Assembly: GCA_963678675.1 (NCBI GenBank)
Contig: OY783199.1
Coordinates: 14,330,232-14,394,231, forward strand
Source of the DNA: Xiphydria camelus
Taxonomy: Eukaryota > Arthropoda > Insecta > Hymenoptera > Xiphydriidae
Length of the DNA: 64,000 bases
Direction of reading: 5' to 3'
Below are positions 44,227 to 54,822 of the stretch, piece after piece (position 1 is the stretch's first letter; the number at the start of each line of letters is the position of its first letter). The position numbers and the translations under genes were made by a program. The notes under the pieces are model-generated. The model did no database searches and was not told where the DNA came from. It saw nothing but the letters and a program-made list of their open reading frames with translations.

Positions 44227-46882
44227 ATGGACAATGTTGACAAAGGTAAAAAGAATATATTTCGTTTTTTGTTAAATGTAATTAAATTTTATAACGCGTT
44301 TAAAGATGGACATAACATATTACTATTTACCGATATTGATTATTTTATAATTTTGTTTAAATTACTAAAATATAGTAGTCTGATCGATCGAGATTGACGG
44401 TCTCCTTTTTTTTACAATAAACTTTAGGACATTTTCTATCGATTTCATCCAAGTTTTCGTGCCACAAGGTGCCCCTGCAGTTTCTAAGTCAGTTTCAATA
44501 TTTACGTCCGTGTCTAACCAAAAGGCGCGCGCTACACTCTTATTAAGTTTTTTTTTATTATGTCACTGTCCTATTAATGTCACTGTTAAATTACTGAATA
44601 ACTAAAACGTACTAAAATTACTTAATTACTAAAAAATTACTAAAATTACAGAAATTTATAATACGTATTAATTTTGATTGTTTCAGCGAATACCGCTGAT
44701 GTATTATGCAGTAGGCGGGAATTTTTCGATGTTATGTATAAACGATTCCACTTATTGTTAGAATATGCCGAGAAGCTTGAAATTTTAGAGAAATACGTGT
44801 CTGCAAAAATCAAAAAGAAATTTATATTTCATGCAGATGACGGATTGGCGATAAAAAATCTCCTTATGGTAATGAAAACCAAATGGAACGAAAGTAACCG
44901 AACAGCCGAACGGTTTTTAAGGAAAAATGCAAATTGGCTGAAAGAAACAATTAAACTGAAGGTAAAAATAAAACAATAAGTATATTTGATAATAAAAGTT
45001 ATTGCTTAGTACTCAATAAAAATTATTAGTTTGAAGTTATTATAAAATGTATTTATTACAAAATTACAGTTATTTTATATCATTTTCCATTTACATAATA
45101 AAAATTGTAAATTGTAATGCATTTTGTTAGTGTGGCGACCCCGTAGAATTAACTACGAAGGTTGAGGCACCTGCAAGCAGAAAATCCAAAGGTCGACCAT
45201 TAAAGGACTTCGACGATTTGTCAGACAGAGCAAAGAGGCTGAGGTCGGAAAATTTATTAAAAGCACATAGAGCTCGGCAGAGTTATCGTTTGCAACCTGC
45301 ATGAGTCTTCGTGCATCCGGAGCTGCCGAAACTGCTACCGTTATCAAGGACATCACAACTAGGCCCTTGTCTGAAGTTGCGAAATACAAGAGAGCAATTA
45401 AAAATCTGATGTAATTTCTCCTTGTACGGAAATTTCTGGTGATCTTGCACTTTCCGATCTTGTTGAAGGTAAAATGACGAGGAAGACGTATCGGTTGATA
45501 AGAAAAAGAGAAGTGGAGAATGGTGTTCGCGTGTATCCATCATATCATAAAGTTGCGGAGGCGAAATCTCGTTATTATCCGTCAGGTATTAAGGTAACTG
45601 AGACTGCAGCAAACGTTCCTTTACAATCTTTGTTGGATCACAGAACAAGCAGAATTCTTTCAACACAAAACGCCGTAATCAAAACTTTATCTCCAGAAAA
45701 GTAACAAATTTACTTTTGATTGTAAAATATGGATTCGACGGTTCTTCCGGTCAAAGTCAGTACAAACAACAATTTGATGACGAGAATGCTTCAGATTCGA
45801 GTATGCTATTAACATCACTTGTACCGTTACGATTAACGAGCATTGAAGACCCAGACTTATTGATTTGGCAAAATCCAAGACCTTCCTCTCCGCGATTTTG
45901 TAGTCCGATAAAAATAGTGTATATTCGCGAAAACGTTACCACAACCTTGCAGGAAAATACATATATTAATGATCAAATAGCTACGCTTGTTCCATTTGAA
46001 ACGATTATTGACGGAAAAGACATTACTGTGACATACAAATTACTTTTTACAATGACTGACGGAAAAGTTAGAAACACAATTACAATTACAAAGTCGAACA
46101 TGCGATGCTATTTGTGTGGAGCCACGTCGAAACAATTCAACAAACTTGAGGAGGTTATGACATTGCCAGTCGATGAAACAAAACTTCAGTATGGTTTAGC
46201 CACATTACACGCGTGGATACATTTTATGGAGTATTTTGTACATATAAGCTATAAATTAGACATTAAAAAATGGCAGGCGCGATCCGAGGCGGACAAAAAA
46301 AGTGTGGAAATACGGAAATCGGCAATTCAGAAAGATTTCAAGATGCGACTTGGACTTGTTATCGATACTCCAAAAGTTTGCGGATTTGGAAATAGCAACG
46401 ATGGCAACACATCTAGGCGATTTTTTGCAAATGCTTCTATATCCGCCGAAATTTTGGGTTTAGACCTAGAATGTCTTCATCGCGCTCACATAATACTTCA
46501 AATCTTGGCATGCAATTTCGGTGTAAATGTAGCTCTTTTTCAAAATTATTGCGAAGAAACTGCAAAAATGATTGTCGAAAAGTTTCCGTGGTATTTCATG
46601 CCTACGTCGATACACGAGGTGCTAATACATGGTCCTCGTATTGTCGAATGGGCACCATTACCCATCGGACAACTTTCGGAGGAAGCTCAAGAATCCCGGA
46701 ATAAAGATATAAAAAACTATCGAGAAAAAAACTCTCGAAAGTCATCCAGGGAAAGTACCATGACGGACGTAATGCACTGGTTGCTTGTTTCTTCAGATCC
46801 ACTAATTTCAAGTTTACGTCAAACACCACCGAAAAAAAGCGAATCATTGTCACGCGAAGCGATTCGCCTTTTGCTTCCATGA
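44227..46882 (+). pseudogene. Transib/RAG1-like transposase, frameshifted in its 5' half
   Basis: Exon 1 is ATG 44227 (MDNVDK) with donor GTAAAAAG at 44246. Exon 2 is 44687-44961 (ANTADVLCSRREFFDVMYKR...). The next acceptor is GTTAG at 45130, followed by GRPLKDFDDLSDRAKRLRSE. Frames shift near 45270, 45410 and 45705. The C-terminal half (45716-46882) is open for 388 codons: IVKYGFDGSSGQSQYKQ, WQNPRPSSPRFC, FTMTDGKVRN, a CYLCG zinc pair, LHAWIHFMEYF, NSNDGNTSRRFF, IHEVLIHGPRIVEW and GQLSEEAQESRNKD. The D in FDG, the D in MTDGK and the E in QESRNK align with the DDE residues expected for the RAG1/Transib core. Likely inactive unless the shifts are sequence errors. Confidence 0.88.
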
Positions 46883-47273
46883 TATGCAAACGTGACAGAA
46901 AATGAAGACTCGCGGATCCATCAGACGCGAACTCAGACGTGACTGATGATTCTTATATGAGTGACTGAATGATAGTATGAATTTTATACTTAAGTTTTGT
47001 ACGTTTATTGTGTAAATAAAAAACTGTCATTTTGTATTTTGAAACATAATATAAGATTCCTAATTTTCAACCTGGAAAAGCCTTATGTCCCAATTTTTGT
47101 TTTGATCATGCTGATTAAAAAAATTTTGGCCGCCATTTTAGATCCGCCATTTTGGATTTCGGAAAAAATAATATCAGATTCATAATCAGCGACTTTGAAA
47201 ACCCTTATATACCAATTATAATGATTTTTCGATTTTTTTCCGCGGTATTCGTTAAATGGGCCACTGTGGCATG

Positions 47274-48599
47274 CTCGGAGGCATGATCGCTCAAATCTTC
47301 GCAGTTTCTCCATCTGCGAGGCTGAGGTGTTCCACCATAATGGTGCTGCGTATGTCGATAGTGGTCTGACCAGCAGTAGGTAGCAGATTATTCTCGCTTT
47401 CTTTGTGATATGTGAGTTGTAGAAGAGTCTACCCAGCGTCTTGAATCTCTTCTTTGCCTTTTCTAATTGTATGTCTACGTATGATGCGCATCTTAGTCGG
47501 CAGTCGATGTGCATACCTAAGTATTTGACGCATTCCTTGGTGGGGATCTCCATCTCTGTGCGGGTTTCGGGGTGGAATGTCTTAATTCCGAAGTTCTTCA
47601 GCCCCTCTTTTTTGGTTTTTGCTAATGTACTGCTGGGGGGGGGGGTTCCTTAGCAGAATTGATTCACATTTCGTAGGGCTCATTCTCAGGTTCCACATAC
47701 AGAAATAGTTGTTAATTTTATTGACTAGGGTTTGTAGGAATTCTTGTATTAATCTTGGAGAGTGTCCGGTGATGTAGATAATTAAGTCGTCTGCGTATGC
47801 TATGGAGAACGAGTATTGGTTGGTATTTAACCCGAAGGCGTTTATGATATCGCTGATGAATATTGAGAAGAGGATTGAGAAACTTGTTTATTGCATGACA
47901 TGTCGAATGTTGATGTCGGAATTCGAACTGAGTGTCCGGGACGAATTTATTTTCTTTGCAGTGTGCGATTATAGCGTTATTAATTATGGATTCGAATACT
48001 TTACTTACATTTGGTGTCATACTTATCGGTCTGTAACTGGACGGGGCGTTCGTCGGTTTGCCGGTTTTGTGAATAGGTATTACTAGTGCATTTTTCCAGC
48101 ACCTTGGGAAGTAGTTGATGTTAATGCAATTGTTAAAGAGGATGGTATAGTCTCTTATTATTGCCGGTATTAGATGTTTGAGTACGACGTTGGGTGTCCC
48201 ATCTTTGCCACATGACGTTTTGTTCGCAAATTTCTTTATTATCCCTGCTACTTCTAGTGCGTCCGTGAAGTATGCATACGTTCCTGGTTCCGTTGCTGGC
48301 TGCAACGCTCTATTCTCTGTTGTGAAGTTTGTTATGGCCGATCCGCTTACTCTTCGCTCTTCAAACGTTCTCTTGAACTCTTCCGCCTTACCATCGATGA
48401 TCTCTCTCAGTCTCGTACCCATGTTTAGGTGTCTCGGGGAGTTGATGCCTTCATAATACGCCCCTAGAATGTTCAGTCTGTCATCTGGGTCTGTGAAGAC
48501 GTAATTGTTGTCTACCTTCGGTGTGTTGTCCAGAATGCACTCGCTCCTTCTTAGAAGTTCTTCCTTGTCCTCCTCTACTATCAATTCCGTAATCTGCAT
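47274..48599 (-). pseudogene. LINE reverse transcriptase domain
   Basis: RT blocks on the minus strand include LKHLIPAIIRDYTILFNNCI, NYFPRCWKNALVIPIHKTGK, SSYRPISMTPNVSKVFESII and FRHQHSTCHAINKF. After a frame change near 47885, the catalytic YADD (SFSIAYADDLIIYI) is at about 47786-47797. The thumb region has YLGMHIDCRLRCASYVDIQL and LLVRPLSTYAAPLWWNTSAS. A G-run near 47635 adds another shift. The order and motifs fit Jockey/I-type non-LTR elements. Confidence 0.85.
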
Positions 48600-48625
48600 C
48601 CGTTGCTTTGGTCTAAATAAGTTGT

Positions 48626-49690
48626 TTATCGTGTGGGCATGAATTTTTCTGTCTCTTTATAATTGATCTTTTCGAAGACTCTTTTCCAATAGTCTTCGAC
48701 TGCTTTCATGAACTCGTTCTGTAGCTTGTTTTTTGCCATGTCTAGGAGTCTTTTTATTACTTTAGTGTGTGGTCTATTGCATTTGGGATCAAATTTGAGA
48801 TTTCTGTGCAGTTCGGTGAGTAAGAATGACTTTTTTTTATACAGTTTTTTAATTTTTTTGTTTGTGTATTTTGTGATATTATTTTTCTCTTCCATTCTTG
48901 GCACCGTGTTGCTTATGGCTTCGTTGATGCACGCTGCAATGCGAGTTAGGTGGTGTTCGATTTCTTCTGTGGTGAGGTTTCTACTATCCTCGACTTCTTC
49001 CTGATATTTTTCCTCTAGGTATCGTTTAAACTCGGCCCATTCGGTTGCTTTATCTATAAATCTTGGCGGTGCGGGATTTGTTGTTTTTAGAGATGTGTTG
49101 GGGAGTTCAACTTGTAGTAGCAGAGCTTTATGGTCGCTGTCGTACACCAAAGTTTTTACCTCGTTATTCCCGAAGCTTTCAATGTTCAGTCTGTTGGCGG
49201 CGATGCAGTGATCCGTGAAAGTTTGTGCAGGTGTGTATGTTGGATCCTTACCCGAGAGTATGCTAGTTTTGTACATGTGCGTGTTTCCGTTGTCCCATTC
49301 CACCAGGTATTTTCCTCTTTGGTTGTTTTCATTCCCTGCTAGTAGGTTATGTCTCGCGTTGAGTTCGCCTGCTATAATATATAGTAGTTGTTATTATCAT
49401 TTAATTTCAGTTTGGAGAACAGATCGTTGATTTCTTCGTTAAATATATCTTTTGCTGAGGTTCTATTCGTTGCATATATACTGATTATAAATAGATTCTC
49501 ATTCCCGCTAGTGGTTAGACAGATAATGGTGTACTCAATCATCTAGTTGTCTCTTGAGCTGGGGAAGTCGACTGCTCTGTAATTCAGATTTCTTCGGATG
49601 GCGATGGCTGTTCCCCCCCGCCTGCGTTTTGTCTATCCTTGCGTATTAGGTCATGGTTTTCGAGTGATATTTTATGTCGGTTGTTTGACT
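48626..49690 (-). pseudogene. LINE endonuclease domain and linker
   Basis: The APE-type endonuclease that nicks the target is recognisable from HKISLENHDLIRKDRQNA and GGTAIAIRRNLNYRAVDFPS (frames broken by a C-run near 49612), then AGELNARHNLL and VYDSDHKALLLQVELP (SDH catalytic motif). A Lys-rich linker leads to the RT. The N-terminal catalytic Asn/Glu residues are missing because of 5' truncation. Confidence 0.8.
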
Positions 49691-49753
49691 CGGTTGCTTG
49701 ACAACTGATAAAATTAACTTGCCTATAAGGTACGCAGCTATTTTATTAAAGCT

Positions 49754-50020
49754 ATGAGAGAATGTCATTGTATGCTTCCGGTATGTCACTATATTGGTCA
49801 ACACTTCGGTATCACTCAAGAAGTTCAAATTGCGGAGGTTTTTCAGGCCACAGGTGATCGATTCACTTATGCGACCACGAAATGTATATGCAAAGTTCAG
49901 GTGACCGACAATATTTTGGCTGTACCAGTACAATCTTTACACACTGTGTGTGTCTATATGAACATTGGAGACAATGAAGTATATATTGGCATACCGGTAA
50001 ACGATAAAGAGTTGGAATAA
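49754..50020 (+). CDS. Unrecognised ORF fragment
   Basis: 88 codons read MRECHCMLPVCHYIGQHFGI, TQEVQIAEVFQATGDRFTYA, a CKVQVTDNILAVPVQSLHTV block and CVYMNIGDNEVYIGIPVNDK. The composition is protein-like (balanced, alternating hydrophobics), and a polyadenylation-type AATAAA follows at about 50185. No family is recognised and no acceptor or start context decides the 5' end. It could be the last exon of a transposon gene whose upstream part was replaced by the LINE's broken end. Confidence 0.35.
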   Translation: MRECHCMLPVCHYIGQHFGITQEVQIAEVFQATGDRFTYATTKCICKVQVTDNILAVPVQSLHTVCVYMNIGDNEVYIGIPVNDKELE

Positions 50021-50654
50021 ATTGAATACAAAATTTTGCCTGCCGAAATACTGTGTATTCTCTATAGTTCTAATAAATTTTGGGGGAATATAAATGGGGA
50101 TTAAAATTAATAAATAATAATGATTGATTATTTGTCTATGCCTAAGTTTTTAATGTAGTAATTCATGTTGTAAACAATTTTTGGAAATAAAGTTTGGTTT
50201 CAGTGAAATTTAGGATAAATAGATTTTGTCATTCTTCTTATAAAATATTCTTTTATTAGTGATCAAAAAAGGAAAGCAGAAAGTGGGAAATACTCTTCTA
50301 ATTACTCTCTAATTACGCTTTTATGAATTTTTCACAAAAAAAGTTCAAGATTTATTAAATAAAGTGAAAAAATTATCATTCACTACATCGTAGAGGAGTT
50401 ATAGGCTTAATATATAGGTGGTATTTGCAAAAGGTAAAAGATGATTGCGGAAATTTAGGCGGAAAAGGATGGTAGCAGGAGGTAGTAGGACCTCTAGGCG
50501 GAAATCAGGAGGAAAAATAGAATGTAGGGTTTTCAGGAGGAACTTAGGCGTTCTAGGGGGTAAGCAGGTCCAAATAGACGACTCGGGTGATTTCAAACAT
50601 TTGAAACATCTCAAACGGGAACGTTTTTGGAAAAGGCCACACCTGATCTACCTC
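50021..50654. other. No gene; purine-rich degenerate repeat
   Basis: AGGCGGAAA / TAGGAGGAA-like motifs at 50450-50570 give a weak tandem pattern. No supported ORF is present. Confidence 0.4.
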
Positions 50655-50922
50655 TCATTTGTACATTGGACTTTTCGATGACTTGTTATATTTACATTAA
50701 TAACTACACTACCTTTGTATTATAATAAATAACAGTTACAAGTCAAAATAGAAAGGTGCACAACGATTTTTGGATCCGTAAGTGGATATTAAAAAACTAT
50801 TAGGTACGTTTCATGCGCCAAGCCAATCGGTATAACTTTTATTTAATAAGATTTACAGAAATCATACACATTTGGGAGATGTATGCGACTGTCGACGGTG
50901 CAGGTGGTTGGGACACCTTGTA
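50655..50922 (+). repeat. Dispersed repeat, uninterrupted copy
   Basis: Parts match 4640-4850 and 9236-9460. The end GGTTGGGACACCTTGTATA also appears near 17170. It gives the empty-site reference for the TTAA MITE at about 9288-9382. The mauritiana-type mariner follows immediately. Confidence 0.7.
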
Positions 50923-50926
50923 TACG

Positions 50927-51791
50927 TGGGTCATTTGAAAAGCTTACGGTCTTATTGACAAGCAATCATGACAGAATTTAATTCTTGTTATTGTCTGATA
51001 GATGGCGTTGGTACATGTATCCTATAAAAATGTCAAGTCATTCTGATTTGTACTTTGCTCATGGTACTTTTATAAAGTTCAATGGAGAAAATCGAGTACC
51101 GCTCAGTCATCTAGTTCCTTTATTTGAAAGGGAAAAAACTCAGGAAATAAAAGACGAGTTAGGCTCAGTATACAGTGAAGTGTCCCCTTCGTACACAACC
51201 ACCAAACATTAGGTGGCTGAGTACAAACATGGCCGTATCAGCATTTTTAATGATGAACGTTCTGGGCGCCCAAAAACTGTTCTGACGAAATTCTGAACTT
51301 AGTGCATGAATCTGTGATGGAAGATCGTCGATTGACCGTGAAGGAGATTGCTGAGGCTTGTAAGATATCAGATGAACGGGTGCACAAGATTTTGCACGAG
51401 GATTTTGGTATGAGAAAATTATCCGCGCTCTGGGTGCCGCGTTTGACAATTGACCAAAAGCGCGTATGACTTGACATGTCGCTCGAGTGTCTTGAGCTCT
51501 ATAAAAAAAATCCAGCAGAATTTTTGCGACGTTTGATAACTGTCGATAAAACTGGATCTAAAATTTCTTGGGGGGGAAAAATTTGGGACAAATGCCGAGG
51601 TGGAAAACGCTGTAGACCGGTATTTTTCAGGTGGAGAAATAGAATTTCTTTCTGCCGGTTTGAAGGGTTGGGAGAAATGATGGATTAAATGTGTCGAGTT
51701 ACGAGGAGACTATGTTTAGAAATAATTTTTTTTTACTTTCAAATACCTATGTTTTTTCTAAAAAGGCCGGGAACTTTTCAAATGACCCACG
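50927..51791 (+). mobile_element. Mariner (mauritiana-like), internally deleted
   Basis: Inverted ends CGTGGGTCATTTGAAAAG at 50927 and mirrored at 51791, with TA on both sides. At 865 bp it is shorter than an intact 1.3-kb mariner. Confidence 0.85.
51010..51720 (+). pseudogene. Mariner transposase, deleted catalytic core
   Basis: N-terminal pieces read EIKDELGSVYSEVSPSYTTT, then GRISIFNDERSGRPKT, VMEDRRLTVKEIAEACKISD, ERVHKILHEDFGMRKLSALW and VPRLTIDQKR. A later piece has CLELYKKNPAEFLRRLITVD, which is the first catalytic motif. The central segment with the other catalytic residues is missing. The end is a degraded RGDY-like tail near 51690. Multiple frame changes. Confidence 0.85.
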
Positions 51792-52054
51792 TATGTATTG
51801 AACTCCGCAGCTGACAAGTTTTATGTATCCATGTGTCATTTTTACAAATCGACTTTTGGCCAGGTTTTGAATGTATTCGTATGTTAGCGTTAAAGTATGA
51901 AATCTGTTACTCTATGAAATCACGCGTTAGTCTATGGAATAACTAATGCGATCAGTTAAAGTATATAATTTCAGTGTTTTTAACACTTTAACTAGTTATT
52001 CTATATATTAACGCCGAAGCATCCGTGAAAGTATGAAATAAACATTATGATGTG

Positions 52055-53342
52055 TTAACCCTTCGTCTGTACACATAAAATTTTGGGACACCGTTTGTAC
52101 ACAGGGTCGCAAAGGGACTGTTGATATTTTTTCCAAGAAAAAAAGGCGTACAAAAAATCTGGAAAAATTCTGGTATACTTATTGAAGACCCTTCTTTAAG
52201 ATTCAATCATTTGTTTAGCGATTTTGAAAGAACGAAATTTGTTATAACAATATATATGCAGCAAAATCGGGAAAAAATCGATTTTCACAAAAAAAATCAT
52301 ATCTCAATCAAAATTTTATCTAAAAATAAAATTTTTGCGGGATTTTATAGCTGAATATATGTACTTTCAGAAAAAAAATACCGAAAATGCTTTACGTTTA
52401 AAAACTATACTTATTTTGAATATTTAAAATGTCGCTTTTTTGGGTAAGGAAAAATTCGGAAAACGAATACTTATATGTTTTATTTTCCTTTTATTTATCA
52501 CAAAACTTTTATAAAATTATGAAAAATGTTGAGCAATACAAAAACAATATTATTTGGGAAAATTGTTTTTAGCACAGGTGAAACAAAAATTGGTACGATG
52601 ACTTTCACACATAGGAGCGCTACATGACGCACAACAATACAAAGTTTTAGTGTTACAGCTGTACGGGCAAACTGAGCACCTTTTACGTTTTGCCATCTTC
52701 GTATCAGGGGATTAAAAGAAATTCCTTTTTCTTCACATAGAACTTGTTTTATTGACTGTCAAATACTAGTTCTTACTTTCATATTATTCAATCTTTTCCT
52801 CAGACACGGTTCCACCAGTTAAAAAATCAGCTCCTTCAAAAAATCTCGACGGTGCTTTGCAGAATTTTCTGCCCGTAGATAATAAAAAATGAAAGAATTC
52901 ATTCCAGCCTGATCGAGGATCCCATAAACAAATCTCATGGTCCAGCGATTAGTAATGCGCCATGTCGAGTAGTTTTTGCATTCCTGATCGAAAGAGTGTA
53001 AAGTATAACACAATTACATTTATTCTATACGATAAAACTCATATAAACACGCTAAAAATAATTATTATTATCGAAAAAAGGCATTTATTTAATTTTACTT
53101 ACTCTGATGAAATATCTTTGCCGTCTGTACACAGGGTCTTTTAGGGAACACTGGGCACTTTCGTTCTCTACTACTCAGACACCAACTGGCCTATCTTGGT
53201 TTCCTTGTGCGAATAAGTTCCCCTGACTACCTAGTTATTTTAGGGAAAGGAGCCAAGCCCCGCCCCTTTCGCATTAGGGAGAAATTTAACTTGAAAATTC
53301 GGCTTGTTCCCTAAAAGACCCTGTGTACAAACACAGGGTTAA
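52055..53342 (-). mobile_element. Third piggyBac-type element, internally deleted
   Basis: TTAA at 52055-52058 and 53339-53342. The tips are CCCTTCGTCTGTACACA (left) and CCCTGTGTTTGTACACAGGG (right, inward). Subterminal CTGTACACAGGGTC motifs repeat at about 52090 and 53125. It carries only the C-terminal coding part of a transposase on the minus strand. Confidence 0.85.
52571..53013 (-). pseudogene. piggyBac transposase C-terminus
   Basis: Minus-strand pieces read KNYSTWRITNRWTMRFVYGI, LDQAGMNSFIFYYLRAENSA and KHRRDFLKELIF, followed in other frames by a Cys-rich domain KRKRCSVCPYSC, LYCCASCSAPMCESH and CFTCAKN. The DDD core is missing. The RWTM..(Y)GILD.AG block and the C-x2-C zinc pattern identify piggyBac. 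Confidence 0.85.
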
Positions 53343-53446
53343 GTGTGCAAGGATCTGAAAAGTTAATAGCACCAGTGACTGAAAAAGAAGCAGGTGTGAA
53401 ATACTATTGTTCAAATGAATTGCTTTTTGATGTTTTATACGATACT

Positions 53447-53483
53447 CCTAACCTAACCTAGCCTAACCTAACCTAACCTAACC
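53447..53483 (-). repeat. Interstitial TTAGG telomere-type tract
   Basis: Seven consecutive CCTAA/CCTAG pentamers (TTAGG on the minus strand) with one variant unit. TTAGG is the ancestral arthropod telomere repeat. Confidence 0.9.
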
Positions 53484-53775
53484 AAATGATGCACAAACTG
53501 AAACTAATACCAATGAAATCGACGTAGATACTGGGGCAGCGGAAATGTCTCTTATGTTTTAATAAATTCAGCATCGAACGCGAAAGAGAAGAAGCTTTAA
53601 CTAACAGTAGGGTGTTAATTCATAAAATACCCAGTTACTCTATAAATTAACTAGTTAGAATGTTGAAGAAATATTCTATTTCATACTTTAACTAAAACGC
53701 GACGTTATTATATAAAATAACTAGTTATTACATAGATTAACACTGAATTTCATACTTTAACGCTAACATATACAT

Positions 53776-54640
53776 ATGTTCCATTGTACGCCGGTTGATT
53801 CAATAGTCGCCGAATATTCTGTTTGTAGGGAAGATGTAGAAAATCAGGTAAACTTTATTTCTATAACATTGGCTTTAGTACAAAATAATTCTTAAATACA
53901 ATTAAATTTGATTTATCTTCGAAGTTCCCAAATTTTTATATTCTAAGTCGATACATAATCGATCAAAAGTATGAATTTTTATGGAAAAATCTGACAAGTT
54001 TCTCAGATACGTCGAGTCTACATCAACTTCGAATTTTTAATATTTTTCTCATGTATTCTTTACGGATTATCGCGGAATTTCTGAGCCTTTTGAAAATTGT
54101 TTTGCATTATTCTGAATGTATTGTTTAAAAACTAGGCCGGAATTTCTTAACATTTACAATTCTTTCCCCACAACGTTTACACAACAAGTAAGGAGTTTTG
54201 CATAAAAGATTTCAAAAATTTTTCCGATTTACCTATTACTAGTGTATAAAAACTGAAAAAAAGATGAGGAGTTTCAGAGAATTATTTCATTAGAATAGGA
54301 ATCAATATTCCATGAATATTGATAAAATATATTTTTGCTGTCTGGAATATTTCTAGATACAGATTCATAAGAATTCAATAATCAACCGTTGAATGTGAGT
54401 TTTAGGGTCAAATCGTTTTTTCTCACAAAGAATAGGCATATCTAGATTGATCACTATTAACTTTTCGCTTATGAATTCTTGATTCATGTTATTATTGAGA
54501 TTTGTTGTAGATAAAGATATGCCCTCTTGAAAAATATTTTATCAATTTGCAGCAGAAGTTCATGAGTAATGCAAAATGCGATCATGATTAAATTAAGAGA
54601 ATGACAAAATTAGAAATCATTTTCATTCCATTCTCATCAC
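53776..54640. other. Intron sequence, no element recognised
   Basis: AT-rich intron 3' of the EF-hand exon donor on the minus strand. No ORF or repeat border is seen. Confidence 0.5.
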
Positions 54641-54822
54641 CTCTGAGAGAAGCTCGAAGTCCTTCTTGGTGATGAAACCATCCCTATCATGGTCCAGAAG
54701 ATAGGTAAAGAAATGTGAAAATTTGTCGCGTTGAATCGGAGCCAAAGCATCGGCACTGGTATTGCATGGTCCTTCGAGGGCGGACAAACTCTCATCGCTG
54801 GGAAAGCGACTCACCCATGTTG
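54641..54822 (-). CDS. EF-hand calcium-binding protein, upstream exon
   Basis: The exon starts at 54822 after TTTCCTGGATGCAG, in phase (two bases CA complete a codon), and ends at 54641 before GTGATGAG. The encoded 60 residues run TWVSRFPSDESLSALEGPCN, TSADALAPIQRDKFSHFFTY and LLDHDRDGFITKKDFELLSE. DHDRDGFITKKD is a canonical calcium-binding EF-hand loop with D at 1, 3, 5 and 12. The end is phase 0 and continues into RLRRFADWS at 17573. The donor is weaker than consensus. Earlier exons (start codon, first EF-hand) are not visible up to 64 kb. Confidence 0.85.

Larger units (their letters stand above)
43964..47268 (+). mobile_element. Transib (RAG1-related) transposon, complete ends
   Basis: Both tips carry the heptamer CACTGTG (left, 43964-43970) or CACAGTG (right, read inward from 47268), then GCCCATTT and ACGAATACCGCGG, then an A-rich stretch. 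The target GCATG is duplicated at 43959-43963 and 47269-47273. CACWRTG tips with a 5-bp duplication are diagnostic of Transib. The 3305-bp element has one plus-strand gene. It sits inside the LINE, so it is younger than that LINE copy. Confidence 0.93.
43479..49690 (-). mobile_element. Jockey/I-group LINE, split by a Transib transposon
   Basis: The minus strand carries endonuclease (about 49690-49303), linker (49303-48626), reverse transcriptase (48599-47700), thumb/C-terminal parts (47553-47274) and, beyond the 3305-bp insertion at 43964-47268, the C-terminus (43958-43479). The 5' end is cut inside the endonuclease near 49690. The frame is broken several times. Confidence 0.85.
51880..53775. 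mobile_element. Palindromic MITE split by a piggyBac element
   Basis: The left end (TATGTTAGCGTTAAAGTATG, about 51880) is mirrored at the right end (53768). Motifs such as AACTAGTTATT and CATACTTTAAC recur in both halves. The piggyBac insertion at 52055-53342 separates them. Confidence 0.75.
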
